Shown here in pieces: positions 47,000 to 54,949 of a DNA stretch of 64,000 nt; positions within the stretch are counted from its first letter, which is position 1, and each line of letters opens with the position of its first letter. The position numbers and the translations under genes were made by a program. The stretch covers positions 3,296,676 to 3,360,675 of the forward strand of contig NZ_JAMQPR010000001.1 of NCBI RefSeq assembly GCF_026151345.1, read 5' to 3'. The notes beneath the pieces are model-generated. The model was not told the DNA's origin. It was given only the letters and a program-made list of their open reading frames with translations, and ran no database searches. This DNA is from Leptospira paudalimensis. Lineage in GTDB: Bacteria; Spirochaetota; Leptospiria; Leptospirales; Leptospiraceae.

Positions 47000-48049
47000 A
47001 TGCAAAAAAGAATTCGAATCTCGCATAACTTCGTTTTAGTTTTTGCAGCGGTAGTTTGTTTTTCTCTCGCTGTTCCCACAAAACCTCTCAACTCCTATGA
47101 ATCACTCAATGCAGTTCTAGCCATTGTTGGTCCAAAATCGATTTCCACTTTGGATTATGAAGAAGGTGTGGAACGTTATAAAAACCTATCTCGATTTTTC
47201 CCAAATTACCGTAAAAAAGGTTCTCTTCATTCGCAGGTGATCGACTTTCTCATTGACCGGGCTGTGGTTGATATTGTTGCCGAAGAAGAATCAATTCAAG
47301 TGAATGAAAAACGAATCGAAGCAGAAATTCAAAAAAGAATGGATGCTCAAGGTATCAGTGACTTAGAACAATTTAAAAAATCGGTTCAAAACCAATTTAA
47401 TTTGCCGTATGACATTTGGTTGGATGACCTTCCTTACCAAATCAAAAAGGGACAACTTTTACAAATTAAAGTAAGTCCTCCACTTCCTTCTGAACAAGAA
47501 GTACAATCATGGTATAACAAAAATAAGTCGAAAGTTGGAAATGAATTTAAATTTCGTGAGCTTGTTTTTTCACCAGCCAATGGTTCCATTGAAGAAGAAT
47601 CTCGTTTGTTTAACGAACTCACTGAGATTAGAAACAAATCTATCAATGACCCTTCCTTTTTTAAGCTTGTGGCATCTGGTCCAAGAAATGAATCTCGTTA
47701 TCGATTGAATGGCGGACTTGTTAACTGGGTGCCTACATTTGAATTGTACAAAACCCAACCTTCCACTGCTTCTGTGTTAGCACAAGTTGGTGGACAAGGA
47801 AAATTCTCTGAAGTATTCCGTGACGATAGAAAACGATACTGTTTAGTATATATTGAAGGAATGAGACCAACACCTCTCGATGCTGTTAGAAAAGGGATCC
47901 AGGGATTTTTATTTCGTGAAAAGGAACAAACTTCTTTCGAAGAATGGGTTGTTGTGACTCGCAAAAATATGGCAATCACAATCTTTGATCCAATTTACAT
48001 CAAAGAACATAATATAAATAATCCCGAAGAAAAGTACAATTCAGATTAA
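47000..48049 (+). CDS. SurA/PpiC-like periplasmic chaperone
   Basis: The 349-aa product has a signal peptide (VLVFAAVVCFSLAVPT), a SurA-like N-terminal helical domain (about 45-165, with SQVIDFLIDRAVVDIVAEEE) and one parvulin-like domain (about 180-290). The parvulin part keeps the overall pattern (FKFRELVFSP ... GGLVNW ... GGQGKFSEVF) but the opening HIL is REL, so isomerase activity is uncertain. It resembles Leptospira SurA-like proteins such as LIC12922, whose structure has been solved. It overlaps the next gene by one base (TAATG). Confidence 0.85.
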   Translation: MQKRIRISHNFVLVFAAVVCFSLAVPTKPLNSYESLNAVLAIVGPKSISTLDYEEGVERYKNLSRFFPNYRKKGSLHSQVIDFLIDRAVVDIVAEEESIQVNEKRIEAEIQKRMDAQGISDLEQFKKSVQNQFNLPYDIWLDDLPYQIKKGQLLQIKVSPPLPSEQEVQSWYNKNKSKVGNEFKFRELVFSPANGSIEEESRLFNELTEIRNKSINDPSFFKLVASGPRNESRYRLNGGLVNWVPTFELYKTQPSTASVLAQVGGQGKFSEVFRDDRKRYCLVYIEGMRPTPLDAVRKGIQGFLFREKEQTSFEEWVVVTRKNMAITIFDPIYIKEHNINNPEEKYNSD

Positions 48050-49599
48050 TGATCAATCGCAAAGAATACAATCCAAGTTTTGCCGTTGTTTATTTAGACA
48101 CCCAAACACTTTCATTTTTAGAATCTAATTTTGATATAAAATTATTTGAAACATTTGTTTCAAAACTTCACAAAGTGTTTCCCAATTTAAATCTCCACAT
48201 AAATGTGAATGATTCCGTTAAATCAAAGTTATCTGGTTCAAAATTCGTAAATTCATTTGTTTTTTACGATCCAAATATAACAGAAATTGAATTCTTCAAA
48301 CAATTTGGAAGCTTATTACCTGAATCGATTTTTAAAGATCCAGAATGGGACGAAGTTTGTTTTTTATATTTTACTGGAATTTCACCTTTACTCAACACAT
48401 CGTTAACTGAAAAAATTTGGAATCGCCATAAAAACTTTTTTTCACAGTATTCTTATTCGGAAAACATTCCACCTGGCCTAATTCCAACGGTGATCACTAG
48501 AGAATTTTTGAGTTCTTTACCAGACCAACTAACAACCGATATTCATTCCTTTTTTCTTAAAAATATCAACCAATATGATGTAGATATTTTTTTCCAATCT
48601 CCTGATTTACGACAATTACGTTTGGATTTTCGTTATCATTCGGTACGCTCCAATATTCTCATCAACGGATTACTTGCTATAGCAGAAGAAATTCCTTATG
48701 AAGATTTACACTCCACTTTAAAACAAAATCCCGAATTATATCGCAGTTCCCCATCTTATATGGAATGGGAAATTTACAAAGGATGTGAATTGTCCTGTGT
48801 ATTTTGCCCACGCGAGTTCATTGACAAATCAAATGATGGAAGTTTTGTTCCACTCACTTCTGTAAAAACAATGGTTTCAAAATTCCAAAAGGAATTAACT
48901 TCTCCTATCACCATTAGTTTATCAGGAAATGGGGAACCGCTTTTACACCCTGAGTTTACCTCAATTATAAAAGAAATCCTCACTCTTCCCCAACTCAAAG
49001 AACTCATCATTGAAACAGCACTATACAAAAATGTTGATGTTTTGGTTTCTCTCATCCAGGAACTAGACCAAACAAACAAAGAAAAACTTTGTATCATTAC
49101 TAATCTCAGTACCTTAAAAGAAGAAACATACCAAACTTTATATGGCAAAAAAGGATTAACTACTGTATTAGAATCGGTGGATACTCTTTCTAAACTATTA
49201 CCAAAAAATTCTTTATATGTGCAAATGATTAAGATGAAAGAAGTAGAAGATGAAATTGATCCTTACTTTACTTCATTTGAAAAAAAAGGAATCAACATCA
49301 TTTTACAAAAATACAATCGTTTTGCCAATCAACTACCAGAACGAAGAGTCAGTGACCTTACGCCAATCCATAGAGACTTTTGTTGGCATTTAACACGCGA
49401 TTTATATGTATCTGTAACAGGTGATGTTTCAATTTGTAAACAAAACCAAACTAAAATCATTGGAAATCTCTATACTGAATCCTTATCTGATGTTTGGAAA
49501 AAAGGCCATGACTCCTTTCGCCTAAGTTTTAATGGCGAACATGACAAAATCCCTGCACCTTGTTTGAATTGTGATGAGTGGTATACATTCAACGCATGA
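48049..49599 (+). CDS. Radical SAM/SPASM-domain protein (spiro-SPASM type)
   Basis: The 516-aa product has three parts. The N-terminal 230 residues look like a degenerate nucleotidyltransferase of the SpsF type: the segment around 105-150 and the phrase LRLDFRYHSVRSNILI resemble the homologous parts of the next gene's product. The middle (about 238-420) is a radical SAM domain with Cys246, Cys250 and Cys253 (CELSCVFC) binding the 4Fe-4S cluster and a GNGEPLL motif. The C-terminus (about 440-510) has extra cysteines (FCWHL, SICKQ, PCLNCDEW) of a SPASM-type cluster. The substrate is unknown. Confidence 0.85.
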   Translation: MINRKEYNPSFAVVYLDTQTLSFLESNFDIKLFETFVSKLHKVFPNLNLHINVNDSVKSKLSGSKFVNSFVFYDPNITEIEFFKQFGSLLPESIFKDPEWDEVCFLYFTGISPLLNTSLTEKIWNRHKNFFSQYSYSENIPPGLIPTVITREFLSSLPDQLTTDIHSFFLKNINQYDVDIFFQSPDLRQLRLDFRYHSVRSNILINGLLAIAEEIPYEDLHSTLKQNPELYRSSPSYMEWEIYKGCELSCVFCPREFIDKSNDGSFVPLTSVKTMVSKFQKELTSPITISLSGNGEPLLHPEFTSIIKEILTLPQLKELIIETALYKNVDVLVSLIQELDQTNKEKLCIITNLSTLKEETYQTLYGKKGLTTVLESVDTLSKLLPKNSLYVQMIKMKEVEDEIDPYFTSFEKKGINIILQKYNRFANQLPERRVSDLTPIHRDFCWHLTRDLYVSVTGDVSICKQNQTKIIGNLYTESLSDVWKKGHDSFRLSFNGEHDKIPAPCLNCDEWYTFNA

Positions 49600-51193
49600 T
49601 AGTTTTGCCTTCATTCAGGCAAGACTAGGCTCAACACGATTTCCAAAAAAAATATTAAAATCAATTCCTGAGGATTCAGGAGTCACATTTTTAGATCATA
49701 TCCATCGGCGATTGTCAACCTTATTTGAACATAACCAAATCATCTTCCTCATCCCAGAATCAGATGAAGAGTCCATTCAATTTCTAAACTCCAGAGGTTA
49801 TCTTTATTTCTGCGGATCTGAATTGGATGTTAGGGATCGATTTCGCAAAGCGGCAAAACATTTTGGTGCAAAACATATTTTTCGACTAACGGCTGATAAT
49901 CCATTTATAGATATCAATTCAATTCGTTATTTATATGAAGCAATTTTAGAAATCAAGGACACTTATTATAGTTTGTCAATGAGTGGGTTACCTCTTGGAA
50001 TGGGTGTGGAATGTTTTTCAACGGCTTCATTGTTTTATGATTCAGAAGAAACCCAATTGGAAAGACATAAAGAACATGTATCCTTACACATAAAGGAATT
50101 CCCAGAAATTCATAAACAATATCGACTTTCTCCACCCCATTTACAAACACTAGACATCTTTCGAAAATTACAAAACGGTGAGATATCACACCTCAGGATC
50201 ACAGTTGATGAGAAAAAAGATTTTGAAATGATCTGCAACATTTGGATTCAACTGGGAGAAACGAATCCTTTTTTTGGAGCAGAAGAAGTATTACAATTAT
50301 ATGATTCTAATCCAAATATTTATGATTTGAATGCAAACGTAGAACAAGTTGTATTTACACTTCCCAAAACAAAAAAAAACAAAAGGAGGGTTAATGTTTT
50401 ATATGGGAACCCAATCCAATTCGGATACGGACACTTTGAACGTTGTAAATCCTTATCAATTTACTTACAACTGAATGGTTATGATGTTCAACTCATAGAT
50501 TCATTTTTAGAAAAAGAATCAAACATTCCCCATATATTTGATACAAGGGAAATCGAATACCCAGTTCAAAATGCTTTTTATATCGATAACTTCAATCATC
50601 CACCGAACACAACCAATTCTACTTTTTTTCTCCCACACCCTTCCATTTCTATTCCGAATGAAGTTTCACTTTCCTACTATAGTTCACCATTGTCTGAACT
50701 CAAATCAACAATTCCAGAATCATCTGGAAAATTATTGGTTTATGCTGGACAATTGGATGAAACCGAATCAACACAGCTTGATGAGTTTTTATTAAGGTTC
50801 CACCAATCCAAAAATCAAGTGAATCCACATTTTCATTCCATTGTGCGCATTGGTGGAAAAAAACCAAAGGATTCAAAAATTGAATACCAACCAAGAATTT
50901 CGTATTCAGAATTCCTCAGAGAAATTGATTCATCAGAATGGGTATGCACGTATTTTGGTCAAACGATGATCGAAGGAATGGCAAAATTCAAAAAGGTATG
51001 TTTAATTGGAATTTCTGAAATCCATGAAACTCTTGGTTTGTTTGCCGAACAAAAACTAGGAATTCCATACATTGCTTCCTTAGCTAATCTGAATCAAATC
51101 AATCATTTTCCTAACAAAACGAACTCAAAGAAAATCAAATTGGTTCGCGATGCTCATACAAAAATTCTAAGATGGTTAAATTCCATTGTTTAA
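49574..51193 (+). CDS. SpsF-like cytidylyltransferase fused to PseG/SpsG-like domain
   Basis: The 539-aa product (a GTG three bases earlier at 49571 is the alternative start) has two domains. Residues about 10-250 are a SpsF/NeuA-like nucleotidyltransferase, with FIQARLGSTRFPKKIL, VRDRFRKAAKHFGAKHIFRLTADNPFID and HLRITVDEKKDFEMI. Residues about 270-535 resemble PseG/SpsG UDP-sugar hydrolases or GT-B proteins, with the GYGHFERCKSLSIYL motif. SpsF and SpsG act in spore-coat or flagellin glycan synthesis in other bacteria. It overlaps the SPASM gene by 26 bases. Confidence 0.8.
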   Translation: MSGIHSTHDSFAFIQARLGSTRFPKKILKSIPEDSGVTFLDHIHRRLSTLFEHNQIIFLIPESDEESIQFLNSRGYLYFCGSELDVRDRFRKAAKHFGAKHIFRLTADNPFIDINSIRYLYEAILEIKDTYYSLSMSGLPLGMGVECFSTASLFYDSEETQLERHKEHVSLHIKEFPEIHKQYRLSPPHLQTLDIFRKLQNGEISHLRITVDEKKDFEMICNIWIQLGETNPFFGAEEVLQLYDSNPNIYDLNANVEQVVFTLPKTKKNKRRVNVLYGNPIQFGYGHFERCKSLSIYLQLNGYDVQLIDSFLEKESNIPHIFDTREIEYPVQNAFYIDNFNHPPNTTNSTFFLPHPSISIPNEVSLSYYSSPLSELKSTIPESSGKLLVYAGQLDETESTQLDEFLLRFHQSKNQVNPHFHSIVRIGGKKPKDSKIEYQPRISYSEFLREIDSSEWVCTYFGQTMIEGMAKFKKVCLIGISEIHETLGLFAEQKLGIPYIASLANLNQINHFPNKTNSKKIKLVRDAHTKILRWLNSIV

Positions 51194-51200
51194 ACACGAT

Positions 51201-52214
51201 ATGAAAATAAAACATAAGTTCATCTTCACTATACTATTGCTTTTAACATTTCAATATACCTTAATTGCTGATGCAGAGGATCAGGAATCGATCGAGATCA
51301 ACGCAAAAATTGAAATCGAAAAGGTAAGTCGAAATATCATCAATGCTTTACGTTATGGAAAATTTGGTTTAGCAGATGCAGAGTGGAAAAAAATCCAATC
51401 AGAAGTCTACAAATCATTTGCTGAGTACGATTATTTAAATGGAAGTTTGTTATATTCAAGAATGGAATGGCAAGAAGCCAAAGAAAGTTTAAATCGAACT
51501 CTAAAAAAAGAACCAAATCATGAAGCAGCAAGTTTCTTACTCGGTATGATTTATGCGCAAGAGGATAGTTGGTCTGAAGCAAAGGAAACTTGGCTAGAAA
51601 CAAACCAAATTTCACCCTATAATCCTTTTTATCACTATAACTTAGGAGTAGCGTATTACATTTTAAAAGATTACAACAATGCTATCAATTCTTTAAGCAA
51701 ATCTTTGGAATACAAAGCCAATTATAATGAAGCAAAACTCATATTAGCAAAAACCTATTTGGAACTTAACCAAGTAGAAAAAGCAAAATCTGAACTAACC
51801 ACTATTTTAGAACAAGATCCAAAACATATGTTGGCATCTCATTTAATGGGACGAGTGGTGTATTTACTCGAAAAAGATCCAAAAAAATCTCTTACCTATT
51901 TAAAAAACCCAAGGGCATTGGGTTGGAGAGAAAAAAAGGTATATGCTCGTTGTTATTTTGAAATGAGAAAATGGAGAGAAGCGGAGAATTTACTCAGACC
52001 GATCGCTTATTCTCCGTTTGCTGATGAATATGACCAAAGTTTTTATTTAAACTTACTTCTCAATTTAGGATTTGATGAAAGGGCCAACGACTTTTTTCAT
52101 TTCATCCAAAAACAATCTCAAAACGAATCGAAAATTGCAGAAGCGTACAGAATGTTACTCTCTTCCCGCGAAGGAAAGGATTTACTCTATCACTACTTTA
52201 AATTAAGATATTAG
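51201..52214 (+). CDS. Secreted TPR-repeat protein
   Basis: The 337-aa product has a signal peptide (KFIFTILLLLTFQYTLIADA) and about five tetratricopeptide repeats (about 40-260), for example EWQEAKESLNRTLKKEPNHEAASFLLGMIY and NPFYHYNLGVAYYILKDYNNAINSLSKSLEY. TPRs mediate protein-protein binding; here in the periplasm or at the surface. A TTG at 51186 would add five residues. It starts seven bases after the SpsF-PseG fusion and ends convergent to the response regulator. Confidence 0.8.
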   Translation: MKIKHKFIFTILLLLTFQYTLIADAEDQESIEINAKIEIEKVSRNIINALRYGKFGLADAEWKKIQSEVYKSFAEYDYLNGSLLYSRMEWQEAKESLNRTLKKEPNHEAASFLLGMIYAQEDSWSEAKETWLETNQISPYNPFYHYNLGVAYYILKDYNNAINSLSKSLEYKANYNEAKLILAKTYLELNQVEKAKSELTTILEQDPKHMLASHLMGRVVYLLEKDPKKSLTYLKNPRALGWREKKVYARCYFEMRKWREAENLLRPIAYSPFADEYDQSFYLNLLLNLGFDERANDFFHFIQKQSQNESKIAEAYRMLLSSREGKDLLYHYFKLRY

Positions 52215-52215
52215 A

Positions 52216-52887
52216 TTACGAAACAACGATATCCGTTTTGGCTTGGGTGTATTTCCACTCCACTGCCACACGAATCAATTTTTCGTTTTCTGTGATGCTC
52301 AGTTTGGATTTGATTCTGGAACGTAAGGTTTCAATCGTAGAAGGTGCAAGTCCCATATTGGCTGCAATTTCCTTCACAGGCATCCCTTCTCCAATCATGA
52401 GAAATACTTCCAACTCTCGATTGGACAATCGATCAATTGGATCCTTTTCGTCTTTTTGAGATGCACGGTATAAATGCCCAAGTAGTCTTGTCGCTTGGGA
52501 AGAACTTACAAAATAATCACCTTTTAGTACGGTGTGAATTGCTTCTACAATTTGTGTGGTTGTGTCTTCTTTGAAGACGTAACCCATAGCACCTAATTTG
52601 AATGCACGATCCACAAAGGTATCGTCCGTCAACATACTGATGATGATGACGGCAATATTTGGAAAAGTTGTTCGAAGTTTCTTCAGAAGTTGTAAACCGT
52701 TTTGGTTTTGTTTGAGTTGGATATCAATCAAAACAAGTGTAGGTTGCATTTGTTCTATATCGTTGAAAGCTTTTTCAATATTATCGGCACTTCCAATGCA
52801 CGCTAAATCATCAGATTTAGCGATTAGGTTTTGTAATGCATCTACTACAAGAGGATGGTCATCAACGATATAGACTTGTTTTTTCAT
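52216..52887 (-). CDS. NarL/LuxR-type response regulator
   Basis: The 223-aa product has a receiver domain (about 1-125) with Asp9, Asp10, phosphoacceptor Asp55 (LVLIDIQL) and the conserved Lys in YVFKED, and a C-terminal LuxR helix-turn-helix (about 150-210, with LSNRELEVFLMIGEGMPVKEIA). It should bind DNA on phosphorylation. No histidine kinase is adjacent. It follows pntB by 11 bases on the same strand and could be cotranscribed. Confidence 0.9.
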   Translation of the reverse strand: MKKQVYIVDDHPLVVDALQNLIAKSDDLACIGSADNIEKAFNDIEQMQPTLVLIDIQLKQNQNGLQLLKKLRTTFPNIAVIIISMLTDDTFVDRAFKLGAMGYVFKEDTTTQIVEAIHTVLKGDYFVSSSQATRLLGHLYRASQKDEKDPIDRLSNRELEVFLMIGEGMPVKEIAANMGLAPSTIETLRSRIKSKLSITENEKLIRVAVEWKYTQAKTDIVVS

Positions 52888-52898
52888 AACTTCCGGCT

Positions 52899-54296
52899 CT
52901 AAGATTCTTTTAACGCTGCAATCATCTCTTGCGTAGCTTTTTTACCATCACCAAACAACATCAAACAGTTGTCAGCAATGAAGAGTGGATTGGGAACTCC
53001 CGCAAATCCAGCACTCAAACTTCTTTTGATCACAACTACCGTTTTTGCATTTCCAACATCCAAGATCGGCATACCAGCAATTGGTGATTTTGGATCTGTT
53101 TTTGCAAGAGGGTTCGTTACGTCATTGGCGCCATTAACGATTACAACATCAACATTTTCGAAAGTACTATTGATCTCGTCCATCTCTTTCAATCGATCAT
53201 AAGGAATATCTGCTTCAGCGAGTAATACGTTCATATGACCAGGCATACGACCTGCTACAGGATGGATTGCAAAAGTAACATCGATTCCACGAGCTGTTAA
53301 AAGTTGGTATAAATCTCTTACTGTATGTTGTGCTTGTGCCACAGCCATACCATAACCAGGAACAATTACGACACTTCTTGCAACATCAAGTAACATTGCC
53401 ACTTCTTCTGCACTCGTTGATTTGACTTTACCCGAGTAAAAATCGCCATCATCTTTCATTTCTGTAGCAACAGCCCCGAATCCACCAAAGAGAACATTCG
53501 TTAAACTTCGGTTCATCGCTTTACACATGATTTGTGTTAGAATGATTCCAGATGCTCCTACGAGTGATCCTGAAATGATAAGCACATTATTATTGAGAAC
53601 AAATCCTGTTGCAGATGCCGCGATCCCAGAATAAGAGTTAAGTAGGGAAATCACAACTGGCATGTCAGCTCCCCCAATTGGAATCACAAGAAAAATTCCA
53701 AGAAGTAAACTCACACCACTTAAGATCCAATAAATAGACTCATCTGTTGGTTCCATACAACCATACACACCGAGACCAACTGCAGTGAGTCCAACTAGGA
53801 TCTTAACAAGTTGGTCACCTGGATAACGAACTGCTTTTTCTGTAATAAAACCTTGTAACTTTCCGAAGGCGATAAAACTTCCAGAGAAAGTAATCCCACC
53901 CACGATGGCAGAGAAAACAATCGAAACAATTTCCTGGTAATTCACCGCTGTCGCATATTTTGGAATCGACAATTGTAATGCAGCACCAGCTACAAATACA
54001 GACGCAATACCACCAAATCCATTGAGAACGGCCACAAGTTGAGGCATCGCAGTCATTTGGATTTTGATTGCGAGGATAATTCCAATCACAGATCCAATGA
54101 GAACACCAACAGCGATCCATTCATAAGAGAGAATTTCTCTGTCAAAGAGTGTTGCGACAACTGCGATGAGCATGCCCAGTGCACCGAGTAGGTTTCCCCG
54201 AGTGGCTGTCTTTGGATGTGCTAATTGTTTGATACCAATGATGAATAGGATGGAAGCAACGAGGTAGGCTAAATTTAAAATGCTGATGAGTTCCAT
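52899..54296 (-). CDS. pntB: NAD(P) transhydrogenase subunit beta
   Basis: PntB, with PntA, moves hydride between NADH and NADP+ using the proton gradient. The 465-aa product has about nine membrane helices (about 1-255), then the NADP-binding domain III (about 285-465), with VIVPGYGMAVAQAQH and KTVVVIKRSLSAGFAG. It overlaps the pntA C-terminal gene by one base. Confidence 0.94.
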   Translation of the reverse strand: MELISILNLAYLVASILFIIGIKQLAHPKTATRGNLLGALGMLIAVVATLFDREILSYEWIAVGVLIGSVIGIILAIKIQMTAMPQLVAVLNGFGGIASVFVAGAALQLSIPKYATAVNYQEIVSIVFSAIVGGITFSGSFIAFGKLQGFITEKAVRYPGDQLVKILVGLTAVGLGVYGCMEPTDESIYWILSGVSLLLGIFLVIPIGGADMPVVISLLNSYSGIAASATGFVLNNNVLIISGSLVGASGIILTQIMCKAMNRSLTNVLFGGFGAVATEMKDDGDFYSGKVKSTSAEEVAMLLDVARSVVIVPGYGMAVAQAQHTVRDLYQLLTARGIDVTFAIHPVAGRMPGHMNVLLAEADIPYDRLKEMDEINSTFENVDVVIVNGANDVTNPLAKTDPKSPIAGMPILDVGNAKTVVVIKRSLSAGFAGVPNPLFIADNCLMLFGDGKKATQEMIAALKES

Positions 54297-54586
54297 TATT
54301 TCGGTGCATCCTTTTTCTTGAACATGCCAAGCATTCTATGTGTAACGAGAAATCCGCCCACAACGTTGATGGTAGCAAAAATAACAGAGAGTAAGCCCAA
54401 AATTTTAGTGATATTGCTCTCTTGGATTCCAGCAGCATACAATGCACCGATGAGGGTGATGCCGGAAATGGCGTTCGAACCCGACATAAGTGGGGTGTGG
54501 AGGATGGGAGGGATTTTTGTGATGATTTCAAATCCCACGAAAATCGCTAAAACGAAAATCGTGACGGCTGTAACAAATATTTCCAT
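54296..54586 (-). CDS. pntA: NAD(P) transhydrogenase subunit alpha, C-terminal membrane part (PntAB)
   Basis: The 96-aa product matches the C-terminal membrane portion of PntA: three helices, with the conserved GFEIITKIPPILHTPLMSGSNAISGI and VVGGFLVTHRMLGMF. In organisms with a split alpha subunit this part is a separate gene (PntAB), normally preceded by the NAD-binding PntAA. Upstream here there is no such gene, so PntAA must lie elsewhere or be absent. Confidence 0.92.
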   Translation of the reverse strand: MEIFVTAVTIFVLAIFVGFEIITKIPPILHTPLMSGSNAISGITLIGALYAAGIQESNITKILGLLSVIFATINVVGGFLVTHRMLGMFKKKDAPK

Positions 54587-54949
54587 AAACTAGTAGTAGT
54601 TATGGAAAAAATGGCCATTTTGGAAACAATATTTTCGGGAATTTTACGTAAACTAGGGCCTGATCCAGACTTTTGAACCAAATGTCCGGGGTTTGGAATG
54701 TGTTCCTTAAATCAAATTTAGTACCGAATCCTCAGATTCCCAAAAAATCATACGACGATTTTGAATTTCCAAGGAGCAAAAACATAAATGTTCCGAGTGA
54801 TCCTGTGTGGAATCTGATAATTTCATTGGAACGAATGGGAAAGATCTCAAATTGTATCCAGAACACATTTGAAAAAATCCTAACAAGTATTAGCCTAAAT
54901 TGTTTTGACAGACTTACAGAAATCACTACTTTCTTTGGTGGTTCCCCGA
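54587..54949. other. Intergenic region of 363 bases between pntA and a lipoprotein gene
   Basis: The divergent genes pntA (minus) and the lipoprotein gene (plus) flank this stretch. Apart from a candidate promoter at 54905-54932 I see no RNA gene or repeat. An open frame across 54673-55038 is probably chance: it overlaps the lipoprotein gene in another frame, starts TTG and lacks a ribosome site. Confidence 0.5.
54905..54932 (+). promoter_or_regulatory. Candidate sigma70 promoter of the acidic lipoprotein gene
   Basis: TTGACA (54905-54910), a 16-base spacer and TACTTT (54927-54932) precede the ATG at 54950. The TTG of the -35 box is in frame with the gene, which argues that the real start is the downstream ATG. 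Confidence 0.45.

Noticed and set aside
54602..54676. 24-codon open frame starting MEKMAILETIFSG between pntA and the lipoprotein gene
   Set aside because: Very short, without ribosome site or other support.
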